Below are positions 29,361 through 39,549 of a stretch of DNA of 64,000 nt, piece after piece. The number at the start of each line of letters is the position of its first letter. The first letter of the stretch is position 1. The stretch is from contig JBAIAC010000272.1 of the NCBI GenBank assembly GCA_037349315.1, positions 591,856-655,855 on the forward strand, in the 5' to 3' direction. Source of the stretch: Chelydra serpentina (lineage: Eukaryota; Chordata; Testudines; Chelydridae). The position numbers were made by a program, and so were the translations under genes. The notes beneath the pieces were generated by a model. It worked only from the letters and a program-made list of their open reading frames with translations, had not been told where the DNA came from and searched no databases.

Positions 29361-29424
29361 GCCCAGACATGGGGTTTGAACCCCCACCTGAGAGCTTGAT
29401 GCTCGACTGACCGAGCTAGCCCAG
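29361..29424 (-). pseudogene. tRNA-Lys(CTT)-derived pseudogene
   Basis: Minus strand: 'gggctagctcggtcagtcga', 'catcaagctctcagg', 'gggttcaaaccccatg'. The ends and T-arm follow tRNA-Lys, but about ten bases covering the 3' half of the anticodon arm and the variable loop are deleted. Two sisters at 45788 and 57102 carry the same deletion. Confidence 0.75.
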
Positions 29425-29798
29425 TTTAGAGAGTGTAGCGACCCCCTTCCACCACAAGAGCAGGCAGCTAAAACAAAGGCAAAAAAAAGCCCCAGGAGCC
29501 CTTCCTCTTTTTCTCCATGGCCACAGCCCATCAGCAGGATTCCTCCTGCTCCTCCCTCCTGTGCCCCAGTGCCACTAAATCTCCGCACCTAGACAGCCAG
29601 TCCGTCCTCTGCCCCCCAATCCCCCATGCTTAAGCCTCCCAGCCAAATCCTGCCCCTGGCTCCATAGAACTGAGTCTCACATCTCGCTGGGAACTCGACT
29701 CCTTGTGCCCAGAGTGTCTCTGCCCCCTCCGTAGATGACCCGACAAACACAGTGTCCGTCTTTTCCAAAGAAGTGGCTTGGAGAGACTTTCCTCATGT

Positions 29799-29871
29799 GA
29801 CCGCGTGGCCTAATGGATCAGGCGTCTGATTTCGGATCAGACGATTGAGGGTTCGAGTCCCTTCGCGGTTG
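29799..29871 (+). tRNA. tRNA-Arg(TCG)
   Basis: 73 nt. Acceptor GACCGCG/CGCGGTT (first pair G-U), anticodon stem TCTGA/TCAGA 5/5, loop TTTCGGA gives TCG, A box TGGCCTAATGG and B box GGTTCGAGTCC perfect. The following T runs are only three long. The best-preserved plus-strand member of the Arg-LTR family. Confidence 0.95.
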
Positions 29872-30151
29872 TGCTTTGTTCACTTTCCCCTTTGTGCTGA
29901 AAGTCCTGTTCCCTTCAGGGCTGGAGCCTCTTCTAGGCGGCTCAGGCCAATGCTCTGGGTTCAGCTAGAGCCCTGGGAAGGAGGTTGTCAGGGTTCACTC
30001 TGAACTCTAGTGTACAGATGTGGGGACCTGTATGAAACACCCCCTAAGGTTATTTTTACCAGTTTAGGATAAAAACGTCCCCAAGGCACGTTTTTGTCCT
30101 TGAACGGTACGCTGCCACCACCAAGTGATTTAAACAAACATTCAGGGAGGC

Positions 30152-30831
30152 TGTAACGAAGTAGGACTGTTCCTAATGTTTCCTCTGAATACTGAGTGGG
30201 TGCCTCAGTTTCCCCGGTGCCTCAGTTTCCCCTCTGCATTTCTTAAGTCTCTAGGTGGTGGGATAAGGGGTGTGATTGTTGCAAAGCCCTAGAGGGCTAG
30301 TGTGATGACACAGAATGGCCGACACCCTGTCTCCTGGCAACTGCTGGCCTGGGCCCCTTCCCTGCAAAGGTGCCGGCTGAAGGGGTTGGGGAACAAAGGG
30401 ATCAGGTGATCTCCTGGCCAGGGAAGGAGACAAAGGCAGAGGAGGGGCTGGAGAGTTCGGAGCTGGCTGGGCACATGGAGGGAGGTCCAGATGGGCTCTG
30501 GCCTCCCCACCCCCCAAGATGGACCTGACTGAGGGGTCCTGTTCTCTGTACCTACAAGCTCTGGTTTAGACCCTGTTCCTGTCGTCTAATAAACCTTCTG
30601 TTTTACTGGCTGGCTGAGAGTCACGTCTGACGGTGGAGTTGGGGGCAGGGCCCTCTGGCTTCCCCACGAGCCCCGCTGGGTGAAGAAGGGGATGCTGAAC
30701 GCTCCGGGGTCAGACCCAGGAAGGTGGAAGCTGGGGAAGCTTCTTGCCCTGGAGACAGTTGGCTCAGCGAGGAGGCTCCTCCAGACTCCTGACTGGCTTC
30801 GTAGGGAGCAGTTCCAGAGCATCGCCCAACA
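30152..30831 (+). mobile_element. Solo LTR, family A (copy 2)
   Basis: TGTAACGAAGTAGG at 30152; AATAAA at about 30590; ends 'atcgcccaaca' at 30831, lacking about 11 bp ('ggactctgtg') kept in copy 1. The same shortened 3' end, with 'cgacagggg', appears in the copy at 44382, linking these two. Confidence 0.75.
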
Positions 30832-30869
30832 GGGGCACCGACAGAGCAGTGACTGGGGAGCTCAGCCCC

Positions 30870-31215
30870 TCACAGCCCCTCCCCCTCACACTGACACCCC
30901 CATGGACCCTCCCCCTCACAGCCCCTCTCCCTCACACTGACACCCCCATGGACCCTCCCCCTCACAGCCCCTCCCCCTCACACTGACACCCCCATGGACC
31001 CTCCCCCTCACAGCCCCTCCCCCTCACACTGACACCTCCATGGACCCTCCTCCTCACAGCCCCTCCCCCTCACACTGACACCCCCATGGACCCTCCCCCT
31101 CACAGCCCCTCCCCCTCACACTGACACCCCCATGGACCCTCCCCCTCACAGCCCCTCCCCCTCACACTGACACCCCCATGGACCCCCCCTCACAGCCCCT
31201 CCCTTCACACACGCA
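30870..31215. repeat. C-rich minisatellite, family M1, regular 46-bp array
   Basis: About seven units of 46 bp with core 'cactgacacccccatggacc' and 'ctccccctcacagcccc'. Spacing of 'ctgacacccc' is exactly 46 (30891, 30937...). It joins directly to the LTR unit on the left and to the Gln cassette on the right, i.e. it sits on two block boundaries. Confidence 0.9.
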
Positions 31216-31216
31216 A

Positions 31217-31470
31217 GGGAGGCAAATTGTCCGCCCAGGCTCTTCTACACCACAAGTCAGAAAATCCCAGAACTATCACCCCTGGTCCCATGGTGTAAGG
31301 GCAGCACTCAGGGCTTTGAATCCTGCAATCCGAGTTCAAGTCTCGGTGGGACCTTGGGGCAGCTCTTCTGCCACCTAACACTCCTGGGTGTTCCAAGGCT
31401 TCGTCTTGCTCTCTCCAGTGACGTGGGAACCTGTCTTTTGCCTGGTAGCTGCTGTGACTTGAGCACCAGC
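31217..31470 (+). repeat. Lys-Gln cassette, partial copy 4 (Gln half only)
   Basis: Begins within the cassette at 'ggcaaattgtccgcccagg' and runs to about 31470, with no Lys part: the minisatellite replaces it. Confidence 0.85.
31284..31354 (+). tRNA. tRNA-Gln(TTG), best-folded copy
   Basis: 71 nt. Acceptor GGTCCCA/TGGGACC 7/7, anticodon stem CAGGG/TCCTG 5/5, T stem CCGAG/CTCGG 5/5, loop CTTTGAA gives TTG, B box AGTTCAAGTCT typical for Gln. The D loop is one base short, as in all sisters. The cassette's terminator is TTCT (about 31366) instead of TTTT. Confidence 0.92.
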
Positions 31471-32374
31471 CTCAGCCCCCACACGGGCAGGGTTTGATGC
31501 TTCCATCACTTAAATTCCAGCACGCTGAGGGATTTCAGCTTTGCACAAGGGGCAGAGACAGATCTCGCTGTTCCTGTGTCTGTGCAGAGAAAATTGTGCT
31601 TCTGTCTGAAAGAGAGGCGGGAAATGGCCCCATGGTGGGACAATATCCTCAGGATTAAGAGCAAAGGACTCAGGCTGAGAACCGATTTAACTCCACTCAT
31701 CTGGGATTTAACACATTGTTTTCCATGGAGAGACTGGGACCTTGTGACATTGATCCAGACTCGGGGGGTTCGGCTGCTGTAACTCATGGTACAAACATGA
31801 ACTGGATTCCAAGAAGGGAGAGGGGAGAAGCCTGAAGCTGACTTTACTCCCAGGCTGGCGTCTCCTGGATGGTGGGAAACTTCCTTTGCTGCTGCCAGGG
31901 GACAGCGGCGACTGGAGACATACCAGGGCTGGGATGAACGGGGAATGTTTATGTGCACAGAGCTCCACTAATGCTAAATCCTCCACTGGAGCGGGAGCTT
32001 AGAAAGTCACCCCTCGGTCAGCGGTGGGACTGGGGGTTTGAATAGAGATTCCTTTTCCCTCCCCTTCCTGAGACAGAAAGTCAGGGCCGGCCACTCCGGG
32101 GCAGAATAGCACATTATCCACTGGCTGAGGAGCTGGAAACCAGGCACAGACGACTGGTCTCTGCTGAAAGAGTCGGGGGTGGGGGGCACAATTTCAAGGT
32201 TCAGCCCCACCCCCTTACCATCAACACCACTCCCAGGAGTGAACAATGCCGGGAGAGGAAGCAGCAAAGGCAGCCCCGCTCCCCTCCCCCCTCCAGCCGC
32301 TGCTGTGCAGGGAGGGAGCCTGGCAGCACCCCATGCTGTAGCAGGGATGCTAACCCAGGTGGGGCACATGGCCC
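31471..32374. repeat. Spacer related to 42520-42960 and 51730-52010
   Basis: 31540-31960 shares 'gagacagatctcgctgttcc', 'cccatggtgggacaatatcc' and 'gacattgatccagactcgg' with about 42540-42920 (+) and, inverted, about 51740-51975. No tRNA and no coding frame with a known domain. 32000-32374 is anonymous. Confidence 0.7.
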
Positions 32375-32487
32375 CACATCCCGCCCTCTGCACGTGTTGC
32401 CTCTGAATTGAGGGAAACCCGTGAGTTCAGGGCACAGCTGCACACCCAGGAGAAAGCCCAGCACGCCAGGCCCAGGGGGAAGGGGTG

Positions 32488-32560
32488 AGCTAGGGCCTGG
32501 CATCCAGCCAGAAACCTTCAGATCTTCAATCTCATCCACTCCCCACTGAGCTACTTGGGC
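32488..32560 (-). pseudogene. tRNA-Phe(GAA)-derived pseudogene
   Basis: Same decayed gene as 7941-8013, in the inverted copy of the block. Confidence 0.75.
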
Positions 32561-33436
32561 AGCGACCAGGCCCCCCAAGAAGGGTTAATACACGTGCCAC
32601 AGCTCATGCTGGGGAGATTGAAATCCTGATGTCACAAGGCAGGAGACTAGCAGTGGCCTTGGCCCCGGAGGAGCAGGCTGGGGCTTCCTGGATCCTAGTC
32701 ACTCAAGCCAGCACCTGCCCCCTCCCAAGCTGTCACTGGCGCCCCCAGGTCGGGGAGACAGGAGCAGCGGTTCCCACTGGAACAAGTCCACCCCCGGCTC
32801 GCAGGCAACTCCCAAGCCTGACACAGAAAAACATCTTGCCAGAAAGGAGCCCACTGGGACTCCCCATTGCTACTTTTCCTCCCACCCAGAAACCCGCTGC
32901 TTCTCCTGGGCTGCAAGTAGCCACCCCTGGGAAGCCGAGGGGCAGGCACAGGATTCTACCTCCCAGCAGCCAACAGCACCTCCCCAGGCTTTGGCAGAAC
33001 GAACGGTGGCGCTCGACTAACCCCACTGAGCCGCTTAGCTCCTGCCCTGCCTTCCTCAGCACGACCTTCCTCTTTTGCCCCATTCCCGCCTCACTTCCTC
33101 CTTTGGGGAGTGGGAAGAGCTGGGCTCCGTAGGCCAACCTCCAAGGGCAGAGGAGGCCAAGCCACAAGGCTCCAAGAGGTGACTGGCCGAGATCCTGCAG
33201 TTTTTCCTGGCCCTTGTGACTCCAGCTTGAAGGAGAGCTTCTTTCCTTCCCCTCGCTGAGAAAGAGCAAGGGAAGAACAAAAGCCCAGATCCATAGGGGG
33301 GCAGAGGCTTCAGGAGCCCACAGTGTTTGCCCATCTGGGGCATTGTGGCTGAGATCTCTGCTGGCCAGCGCCAGCGCTCGCAAGGCGCTAGTGTGGATGC
33401 TGGAGGCTGGGTGCTGGGTGCTGGAAGCAGAGACCC

Positions 33437-33508
33437 AGCAGAGTGGCGCGGCGGCAGCGTGCTGGGCCCATAACCCAGAGGTCAATGGATCGAAACCATC
33501 CTCTGCTA
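33437..33508 (+). tRNA. Initiator tRNA-Met(CAT)
   Basis: 72 nt with initiator hallmarks: A1-T72 pair (AGCAGAG/CTCTGCT), the three G-C pairs GGG/CCC flanking loop CCATAAC (anticodon CAT), and a T loop with A54 and A60 (GGATCGAAACC). Two changes: position 14 is G (usually A, pairs with U8) and the D loop has GGCAGC instead of GGAAGC. TTTT at 33526-33529. Start codon decoding is its known role. A14G lies in the A box and could reduce activity. A decayed sister is at 51540. Confidence 0.9.
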
Positions 33509-33954
33509 GGCAGGTGCTTGTTTCGTTTTGCTCTGGGCCTGCAAGCGAGGGGGCGACCAGCAGAGCGCCAGGAGCCGAGGCCATGAGGCAGGAGGTGGCT
33601 GAGGTGTGGGACTGCCAGGGAGCTCCCCGGCCCCTCTGGCTGCCTGGGCTGAAGGCGAGAGCCAGGCCTGTGCGTGAGGTCTGAGTGCCGGTGGCTCCCC
33701 CACTCCTCGGGAGGGTCTGTCCCAAGGCAGCGGCCCAGCCCCCCTCCAAGGGGGGTGCGTCACACCAGCATTTCTTGCCCCGTTTGGGGAGGCTCAGCCT
33801 CCCCGAGCCCCTTGTAGCCGCCGCCCACGCGCAGTGTCACTGGTAGATACGGGCAGAGGAGACTCGGGGGCCTGGGCTGGGAAATCCCTGGGTGAAACTG
33901 GCTGCCTGAGCCCAGCCCCTCTGCACTCAGGGGAGCGGAGAGAAGGGAGGGGCT

Positions 33955-35930
33955 GTGAGGGGGAGGGTCCAAGGTAGTGTCAGTGTGAAGGGGAGGGGCT
34001 GTGATGGGGAGGTCTATGGAGTGTCTCTGTGAGGGGGAGGGGCTGTGAGGGGGAGGGTCCATGGGGGAGTCAGTGTGAAGGGAGAGGGTGTGGGGGTGGG
34101 GAGGGCTATGAAGTGTCTGTGTGAGGGGAGGGGCTGTGAGGGGGAGGGTCCATGGGGGTGTCAGTGTGGAGTGAGGGGGAGGGCTATGAAGTGTGTCTGT
34201 GAGGGGAGGGGCTATGAGGGGGAAGGTCCATGGGTGAGGCAGTGTGAAGGGGAGGGGCTGTGAGGGGGAGAGCTATGAGGGGGAGGGACCATGGGGGTGT
34301 CAGTGTGAAGGGGAGGGGCTGTGATGGGGAGGGCTATTGAGTGTCTCTGTGAGCGGAGGGGCTGTGAGGGGGAGAGTCCATGGGGGTGTCAGTGTGAGAG
34401 GGAGGGGCTGTGATGGGGAGGGCTATGGAGTGTCTCTGTGAGGGGAGGGGCTGTAAGGGGGATGGTCCATGGGGGTGTCAGTGTGAGAGGGAGGGGCTGT
34501 GATGGGGAGGGATATGGGGTGTCTATGAGAGGAGGGATTGTAAGGGGATGGTCCATGGTGGTGTCAGTGTGAGGGGAGGGGCTGTGAGGGGGAGGGCCAT
34601 GGAGTGTCTCTGTGAGGGGGAGGGGCTGTAAGGGGGAGGGTCCATGGGGGAGTCAGTGTGAAGGGAGAGGGTGTGTGTGGGGGAGGGCTATGAAGTGTGT
34701 CTGTGAGGGGAGGGGCTGTGAGCGGGAGGGTCCTTGGGGGTGTCAGTGTGAAGGGGAGGGGCTGTGATGGGGAGGGCTATTGAGTGTCTCTGTGAGCGGA
34801 GGGGCTGTGAGGGGGAGAGTCCATGGGGGTGTCAGTGTGAGAGGGAGGGGCTGTGATGGGGAGGGCTATGGAGTGTCTCTGTGAGGGGAGGGGCTGTAAG
34901 GGGGATGGTCCATGGGGGTGTCAGTGTGAGAGGGAGGGGCTGTGATGGGGAGGGATATGGGGTGTCTATGAGAGGAGGGATTGTAAGGGGAGGGTCCATG
35001 GTGGTGTCAGTGTGAGGGGAGGGGCTGTGAGGGGGAGGGCCATGGAGTGTCTCTGTGAGGGGGAGGGGCTGTAAGGGGGAGGGTCCATGGGGGAGTCAGT
35101 GTGAAGGGAGAGGGTGTGTGTGGGGGAGGGCTATGAAGTGTGTCTGTGAGGGGAGGGGCTGTGAGCGGGAGGGTCCTTGGGGGAGTCAGTGTGAAGAGAG
35201 GGGCTGTGAGGGGGAGGGTCCATGGTGGTGTCAGTGTGAGGGGAGGGGCTGTGATGGGGAGGGCTACGGAGTGTCTCTGTGAGGGGGAGGGGCTATAAGA
35301 GTGAGGGTCCATGGGGGAGTCAGTGTGAAGGGAGAGACTGTGGGTGGGGAGGGCTATGAAGTGTCTTTGTGAGGAGAGGGGCTGTGAGGGGGAGTGTCCA
35401 TGGGGGAGTCAGTGTGGAGGGAGGGGTTGTGAGGGGGAGGGCTATGAAAGTGTGTCTGTGAGGGGAGGGGCTGTGAGGGGGAGGGCTATGGGGTGTCTCT
35501 GTGAGGGGGAGGGGCTATGAGGGGGAGGGTCCATGTGTGAGGCAGTGTGAAGGGGAGGGGCTGAGGGGGAGGGCTATGACGGGGAGGGTCCATGGTGGTG
35601 TCAGTGTGAAGGGAGAGGGTGTGGGGGGGGAGGGCTATGTAGTGTCTCTGTGAGGGGAGGGGCTGTGAGGGGGAGGGTCCATGGGGGAGTCAGTGTGAAG
35701 GGAGGGGCTGTGAGGGGGAGGGTCCATGGGGGTATCAGTGTGAAGGGAGGGGCTGTGAGGGGGATGGTCCATGGTGGTGTCAGTGTGAGGGGAGGGGCTG
35801 TGATGGGGAGGGCTATGGAGTGTCTCTGTGAGGGGAGGGGCTGTAAGGGGGATGGTCCATGGTGATGTCAGTGTGAGGGGAGGGGTTGTGATGGGGAGGG
35901 CTATGGAGTGTCTCTGTGAGGGGGAGGGCT
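33955..35930. repeat. G-rich minisatellite, family M1, long inverted copy
   Basis: Reverse complement modules of the 5618-6175 array: 'gaggggaggggctgtgaggg', 'ggtccatgggggtgtcagtg', 'ctatggagtgtctctgtgag'. A higher-order repeat of about 430-480 bp is visible (compare 34315-34690 with 34765-35130, near identical). About 2 kb. The plus strand is strongly G-rich. Confidence 0.92.
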
Positions 35931-36690
35931 CTGGGATGGAGCTTGTGGGCAGGAGGGGGTGTGTGAGGAAGGGGTGGGGGTGCAGGCTCTGGGAGGGGGT
36001 TTGGGAGTGGGAGGGGGGTGTAGGAGGGGGGTGTGGGAAGGGGGTGGGGGTGCAGGACAGGGTGAGGGGTGCCGAGTCTGGGAGGGAGTTTGCTGAGGGC
36101 TCTGGGATGGAGCTTGTGGGCAGGAGGGGGTGTGTGAGGAAGGGGTGGGGGTGCAGGCTCTGGGAGGGGGTTTGGGAGTGGGAAGGGGGTGTAGGAGGGG
36201 GGTGTGGGAAGGGGGTGGGGGTGCAGGACAGGGTGAGGGGTGCCGAGTCTGGGAGGGAGTTTGCTGAGGGCTCTGGGATGGAGCTTGTGGGCAGGAGGGG
36301 GTGTGTGAGGAAGGGGTGGGGGTGCAGGCTCTGGGAGGGGGTTTGGGAGTGGGAAGGGGGTGTAGGAGGGGGGTGTGGGAAGGGGGTGGGGGTGCAGGAC
36401 AGGGTGAGGGGTGCCGAGTCTGGGAGGGAGTTTGCTGAGGGCTCTGGGATGGAGCTTGTGGGCAGGAGGGGGTGTGTGAGGAAGGGGTGGGGGTGCAGGC
36501 TCTGGGAGGGGGTTTGGGAGTGGGAAGGGGGTGTAGGAGGGGGGTGTGGGAAGGGGGTGGGGGTGCAGGACAGGGTGAGGGGTGCCGAGTCTGGGAGGGA
36601 GTTTGCTGAGGGCTCTGGGATGGAGCTTGTGGGCAGGAGGGGGTGTGTGAGGAAGGGGTGGGGGTGCAGGCTTTGGGAGGGGGTTGGAGG
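35929..36690. repeat. 171-bp tandem satellite, about 4.4 units
   Basis: 'ctctgggatggagcttgtgg' recurs at 35929, 36100, 36271, 36442 and 36613, exactly 171 bp apart. Units 2 to 4 are almost identical. 171 is divisible by three and the units lack stops, so long open frames exist on both strands (380 and 286 codons); these are by-products, not genes. Confidence 0.95.
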
Positions 36691-37039
36691 GTTTGGCGCT
36701 TACCTGGGGCTCCTAGGCAGGGCGGGCCGGGGGGCCTCCATGCGCGGCTACCCCCAGGCACTGCCCCACAGCTTCCTATTGGCCACTAGGGGCACTTTGG
36801 GCGGGACACAGCCCCACCCCACACAGGGGCCGCAGGGAGGGGCTGTCAGCCACAGGCAGGAAACCGCTCAGCTCCATTGCGCTGCCGGTGGTGAGCGGGG
36901 GCCCCAGGCCATTTCAAATTACCCAGGGGACACGCAGGGCGGGGCACCCAGGGGCAGAAGGTGGGGCTGAGGGAGAGACCCGGCCTCCAACATTGCTCCA
37001 ACAACACAGGCCCAGAGAACTCACCGCCCATACAAGTAG
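36691..37039. other. Spacer, GC-rich repeat remnant
   Basis: 'ggcgcttacctggggctcct' (36698) resembles the 'gtgcttacctggggcagctc' at 38319 and is a phrase common in turtle interspersed repeats. No gene. Confidence 0.4.
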
Positions 37040-37279
37040 GTCAACCCATCGGGCTGCCTCCTAGGCCAGGCTGCAGCCCAGCTTCAGGGCTCAGAGGAAA
37101 TGGAGCTCGCACCCCCACCTACAGGACTCCAGGCACGACCAGACGTCTGGATCCAACGTCCCCTCTGGCGCTCAAGTCACAACAGCGAGCAGGCAAAAGA
37201 CAGGCTCCCACGTCACTGGAGAGAGCAAGACGAAGCCTTGGAACACCCAGGAGTGTTAGGTGGCAAAAGAGCTGCCCCA

Positions 37280-37350
37280 AGGTCCCACCGAGACTTGAAC
37301 TCTGATTGTAGGATTCAAAGCCCTGAGTGCTGCCCTTACACCATGGGACC
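37280..37350 (-). tRNA. tRNA-Gln(TTG), terminator intact
   Basis: 71 nt. Acceptor 7/7, loop CTTTGAA gives TTG. One C-A mismatch closes the anticodon stem (27:43) and one A-G mismatch is in the T stem. It is the only Gln copy with a TTTT terminator, 12 nt downstream on the minus strand (AAAA at 37265-37268). Confidence 0.85.
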
Positions 37351-37661
37351 ACTGGAGATAACTTTGGGGTCGTTTGACTTCTGGTGTAGAAGAGCCTGGG
37401 CGGACAATTTTTTGCCTCCCTTGCTCAAGATCTCTCTGGCCGGCCCTGCATTTGCTCAACAAGTCGGCACGCAGCAGTTTCCTGTAGACCCAGAAGCCTT
37501 TCTTCCTCCAGACTGTGAGGCCAGTGGGCGTGTGAGGAAGTTGCCCCGTCAGTCACAGGCAGAAAATGGCCCTTCATAGGAAAGCCCAAGTCCTTAAATG
37601 AAAAAAAATTAATCAAGGTAGGTACTGAAGAACCACCTCTCGAAGGATATGATACCCCCTA

Positions 37662-37722
37662 CCTCTGATCAGGGACTTGAACCCTGGACCCTCAGAGGCT
37701 CTACCAACTGAGCTAGCCAGGC
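37662..37722 (-). pseudogene. tRNA-Lys pseudogene lacking the anticodon arm
   Basis: GCCTGGCTAGCTCAGTTGG and the T-arm CAGGGTTCAAGTCCCTG are intact, but about 12 bases from the anticodon arm are deleted ('gagcctctgagggtcc'), and the 3' acceptor strand is altered. 61 nt. The deletion differs from the one at 23820, so anticodon loss occurred twice. Confidence 0.85.
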
Positions 37723-37975
37723 TCACAGGGAGAAAAGGCTCGTTTGATGCCGAAGAGAAATTAGTCAAGAAAAAGAGGGCAGAAAACCTGCGATTCTCAC
37801 TCTCTTAGCAGCCCTAGCCCCAGCCTGTTCCTTCATTTGGTGCCCAGAGGCTTTCTTCTTTTTTTAGTTAAATAGCAGATCCAGGAGAAAACACCGTTCT
37901 ACAAAGAAAAACGAAATCACAGACAGAAATGCCATTTCAAATACAAAGAAGGACAATGCAATCCCCATCACAGTC

Positions 37976-39549
37976 TGGTATCCAGGGCTGGATTACATTT
38001 TTGTGGGCCCGACGCCTGGAGCAAGGGAGGGGCCGGGGGTAAACTGCAAGCGCAGAAGGGCTGGGGAGGGATAAACAGGATCCCACCCCACCCCTGCCCA
38101 CATAGAGCGGGTACCTACCTTCTCCCTGGTTCTAGCCCATTCTCTGCGTCTCTCTCTGCACTGAGCTGAGGGTGGGGGTGCACTGAGCACAGGGCTGGGG
38201 GTGCAGGGTCGGGGAGGGAGTTAGGGGCAGGATCAGGCTGGAGGTTGGGGTGCAGGGTCTGTCCAGGAGCCAGGGTGAGGGAGGGCGCTCAGGGTTGCAG
38301 CAGGAGGTTGGGATGTGGAGTGCTTACCTGGGGCAGCTCCTGTTTGGTGCGAGGGGGGCAGGTAGGAATGTGGGGTGTGTGTGCAGGAGCTCCTGTCTGG
38401 TGCTCAGGGTGGGGGTGGGATGTGTGAGGGGGGTACAGGAGTCAGGACTGGGGGCTGGGTGTGTGTTAGGGGTGCAGGGGTCAGGGCAGAGAGCAGGGGG
38501 TGGAGAGATCCCCTTCGGAGCATGGGCCTGGCCCCATGGTAAATCCGGTACTGATGGTATCTGGGCCAATCCTGCATTGAGAGCACCCGCTAACGTCCCT
38601 GTGTGCGCACGAGAAACCTGGAGGAACCGATATCAAAGCCTGAACATGAAACACAACTGCTCCCACTTCCCCCAGTAACACCCTTTGCCTGCCCTCAACC
38701 AGAGACCAGCAGGACGGAATCAAGGCCCATCCCGGACCCAGATCCCAGCCCATGCCCGGCTCCCCTCTGCTGCTGACTCATGATGTTTTTCCACCATGGC
38801 CAGACGTTTAATGGCCACAGAACCCCGGAGAGCCACTGCTGCAGGGACCTGCCTTCGTCGCTGAAGATGCTCCTCACAGCAGCTCTGCCAAAGGGGATAC
38901 GATGCTGTGGCATTAATTAGGCGCAGAGTGTCCAGTCATCCGAAGAGTCGGTGTCTTTCTTTGCGGTTGCCCCACCATTCCCCTCGGGCCTGCCCTGCCC
39001 TCCAGCCCAGCCTCCTGCTGACACTTGAAACATAATAGTAGAGTCATAAACGGCTTCAACGCCCACCGTGCCCAACCCTCACATCTCAGTCCTGCGATTA
39101 AAGGTGCATGGTGGGAACATGCCCACATTTTGCTATGAGTCACTGGACAGAGCTTTGATTTTCACAGTCTCCAAACACCTTCCCAGCATCCTGACATCTC
39201 AGCGGGCATCTGACGGAACCACACACCTGCTCAAGGTACTGCTGATGTTCGAGAAGGGAGACAGAGAGGAAAAAAGCTCAATCCACAGTGACACTAATGA
39301 GCATGAATAGCCAATGAGCTTTGTATGTAGCTACTTAGTCAATAGTGACCCTTCCTATCATTCTCCCTTTGAAATGATGATGATGATGATGATGTACACT
39401 TGACTTTCTATCCCAGTGTGCCATGGACTTCTACAGGTTGCATTAGCCAATCCAACCATTCGGCACTTGCAGTTGGGTACCTCTGTATTGTGCCTGATTC
39501 TTGTACAGCTATAAAAGGCTGGTAGATGCAGATACTTTCCCCTCTTCTT
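37976..39549. other. Spacer with repeat fragments, no gene
   Basis: 38160-38480 is G-rich low-complexity sequence of the 'gctgggggtgcagggtc' type. 38930-39080 is duplication S7 (inverted against 24920-25060). 39374-39394 is a short (ATG)n microsatellite. No tRNA or coding gene found. Confidence 0.5.

Larger units (their letters stand above)
26815..30860 (+). repeat. Large inverted segmental duplication S8, left copy
   Basis: Reverse complement of about 44370-50605. Order here: 26.8-28.0 kb minisatellite-bearing block, 28.0-28.2 nested MITEs, 28.2-29.2 block S3, Lys remnant at 29361, Arg(TCG) at 29799, LTR at 30152. The right copy is 1.9 kb longer because of a CR1, and has 12 rather than about 3 units of the 36-bp minisatellite. 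Confidence 0.88.
32375..33960 (-). repeat. Inverted segmental duplication S1, right copy
   Basis: Reverse complement of 6180-8125. Lacks the 365-bp interval with tRNA-Val (junction near 33205), but keeps an initiator Met gene that is absent from the left copy. Confidence 0.85.
37040..37975 (-). repeat. Lys-Gln cassette, copy 3
   Basis: Direct copy of 16880-17790, better preserved in the Gln terminator and worse in the Lys gene. Confidence 0.88.

Noticed and set aside
32733..33749. 338-codon minus-strand frame
   Set aside because: It overlaps an initiator tRNA gene on the other strand, and in the sister block (6180-8125) the frame is broken by indels and by the missing or extra tRNA intervals. 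No known domain.
35828..36970. 380-codon open frame (and a 286-codon frame on the other strand) over the 171-bp repeat
   Set aside because: The repeat unit is 57 codons long and lacks stops by composition; both strands are open, and the residues are a monotonous Gly/Val/Trp or Pro/Thr/Ser pattern with no domain.
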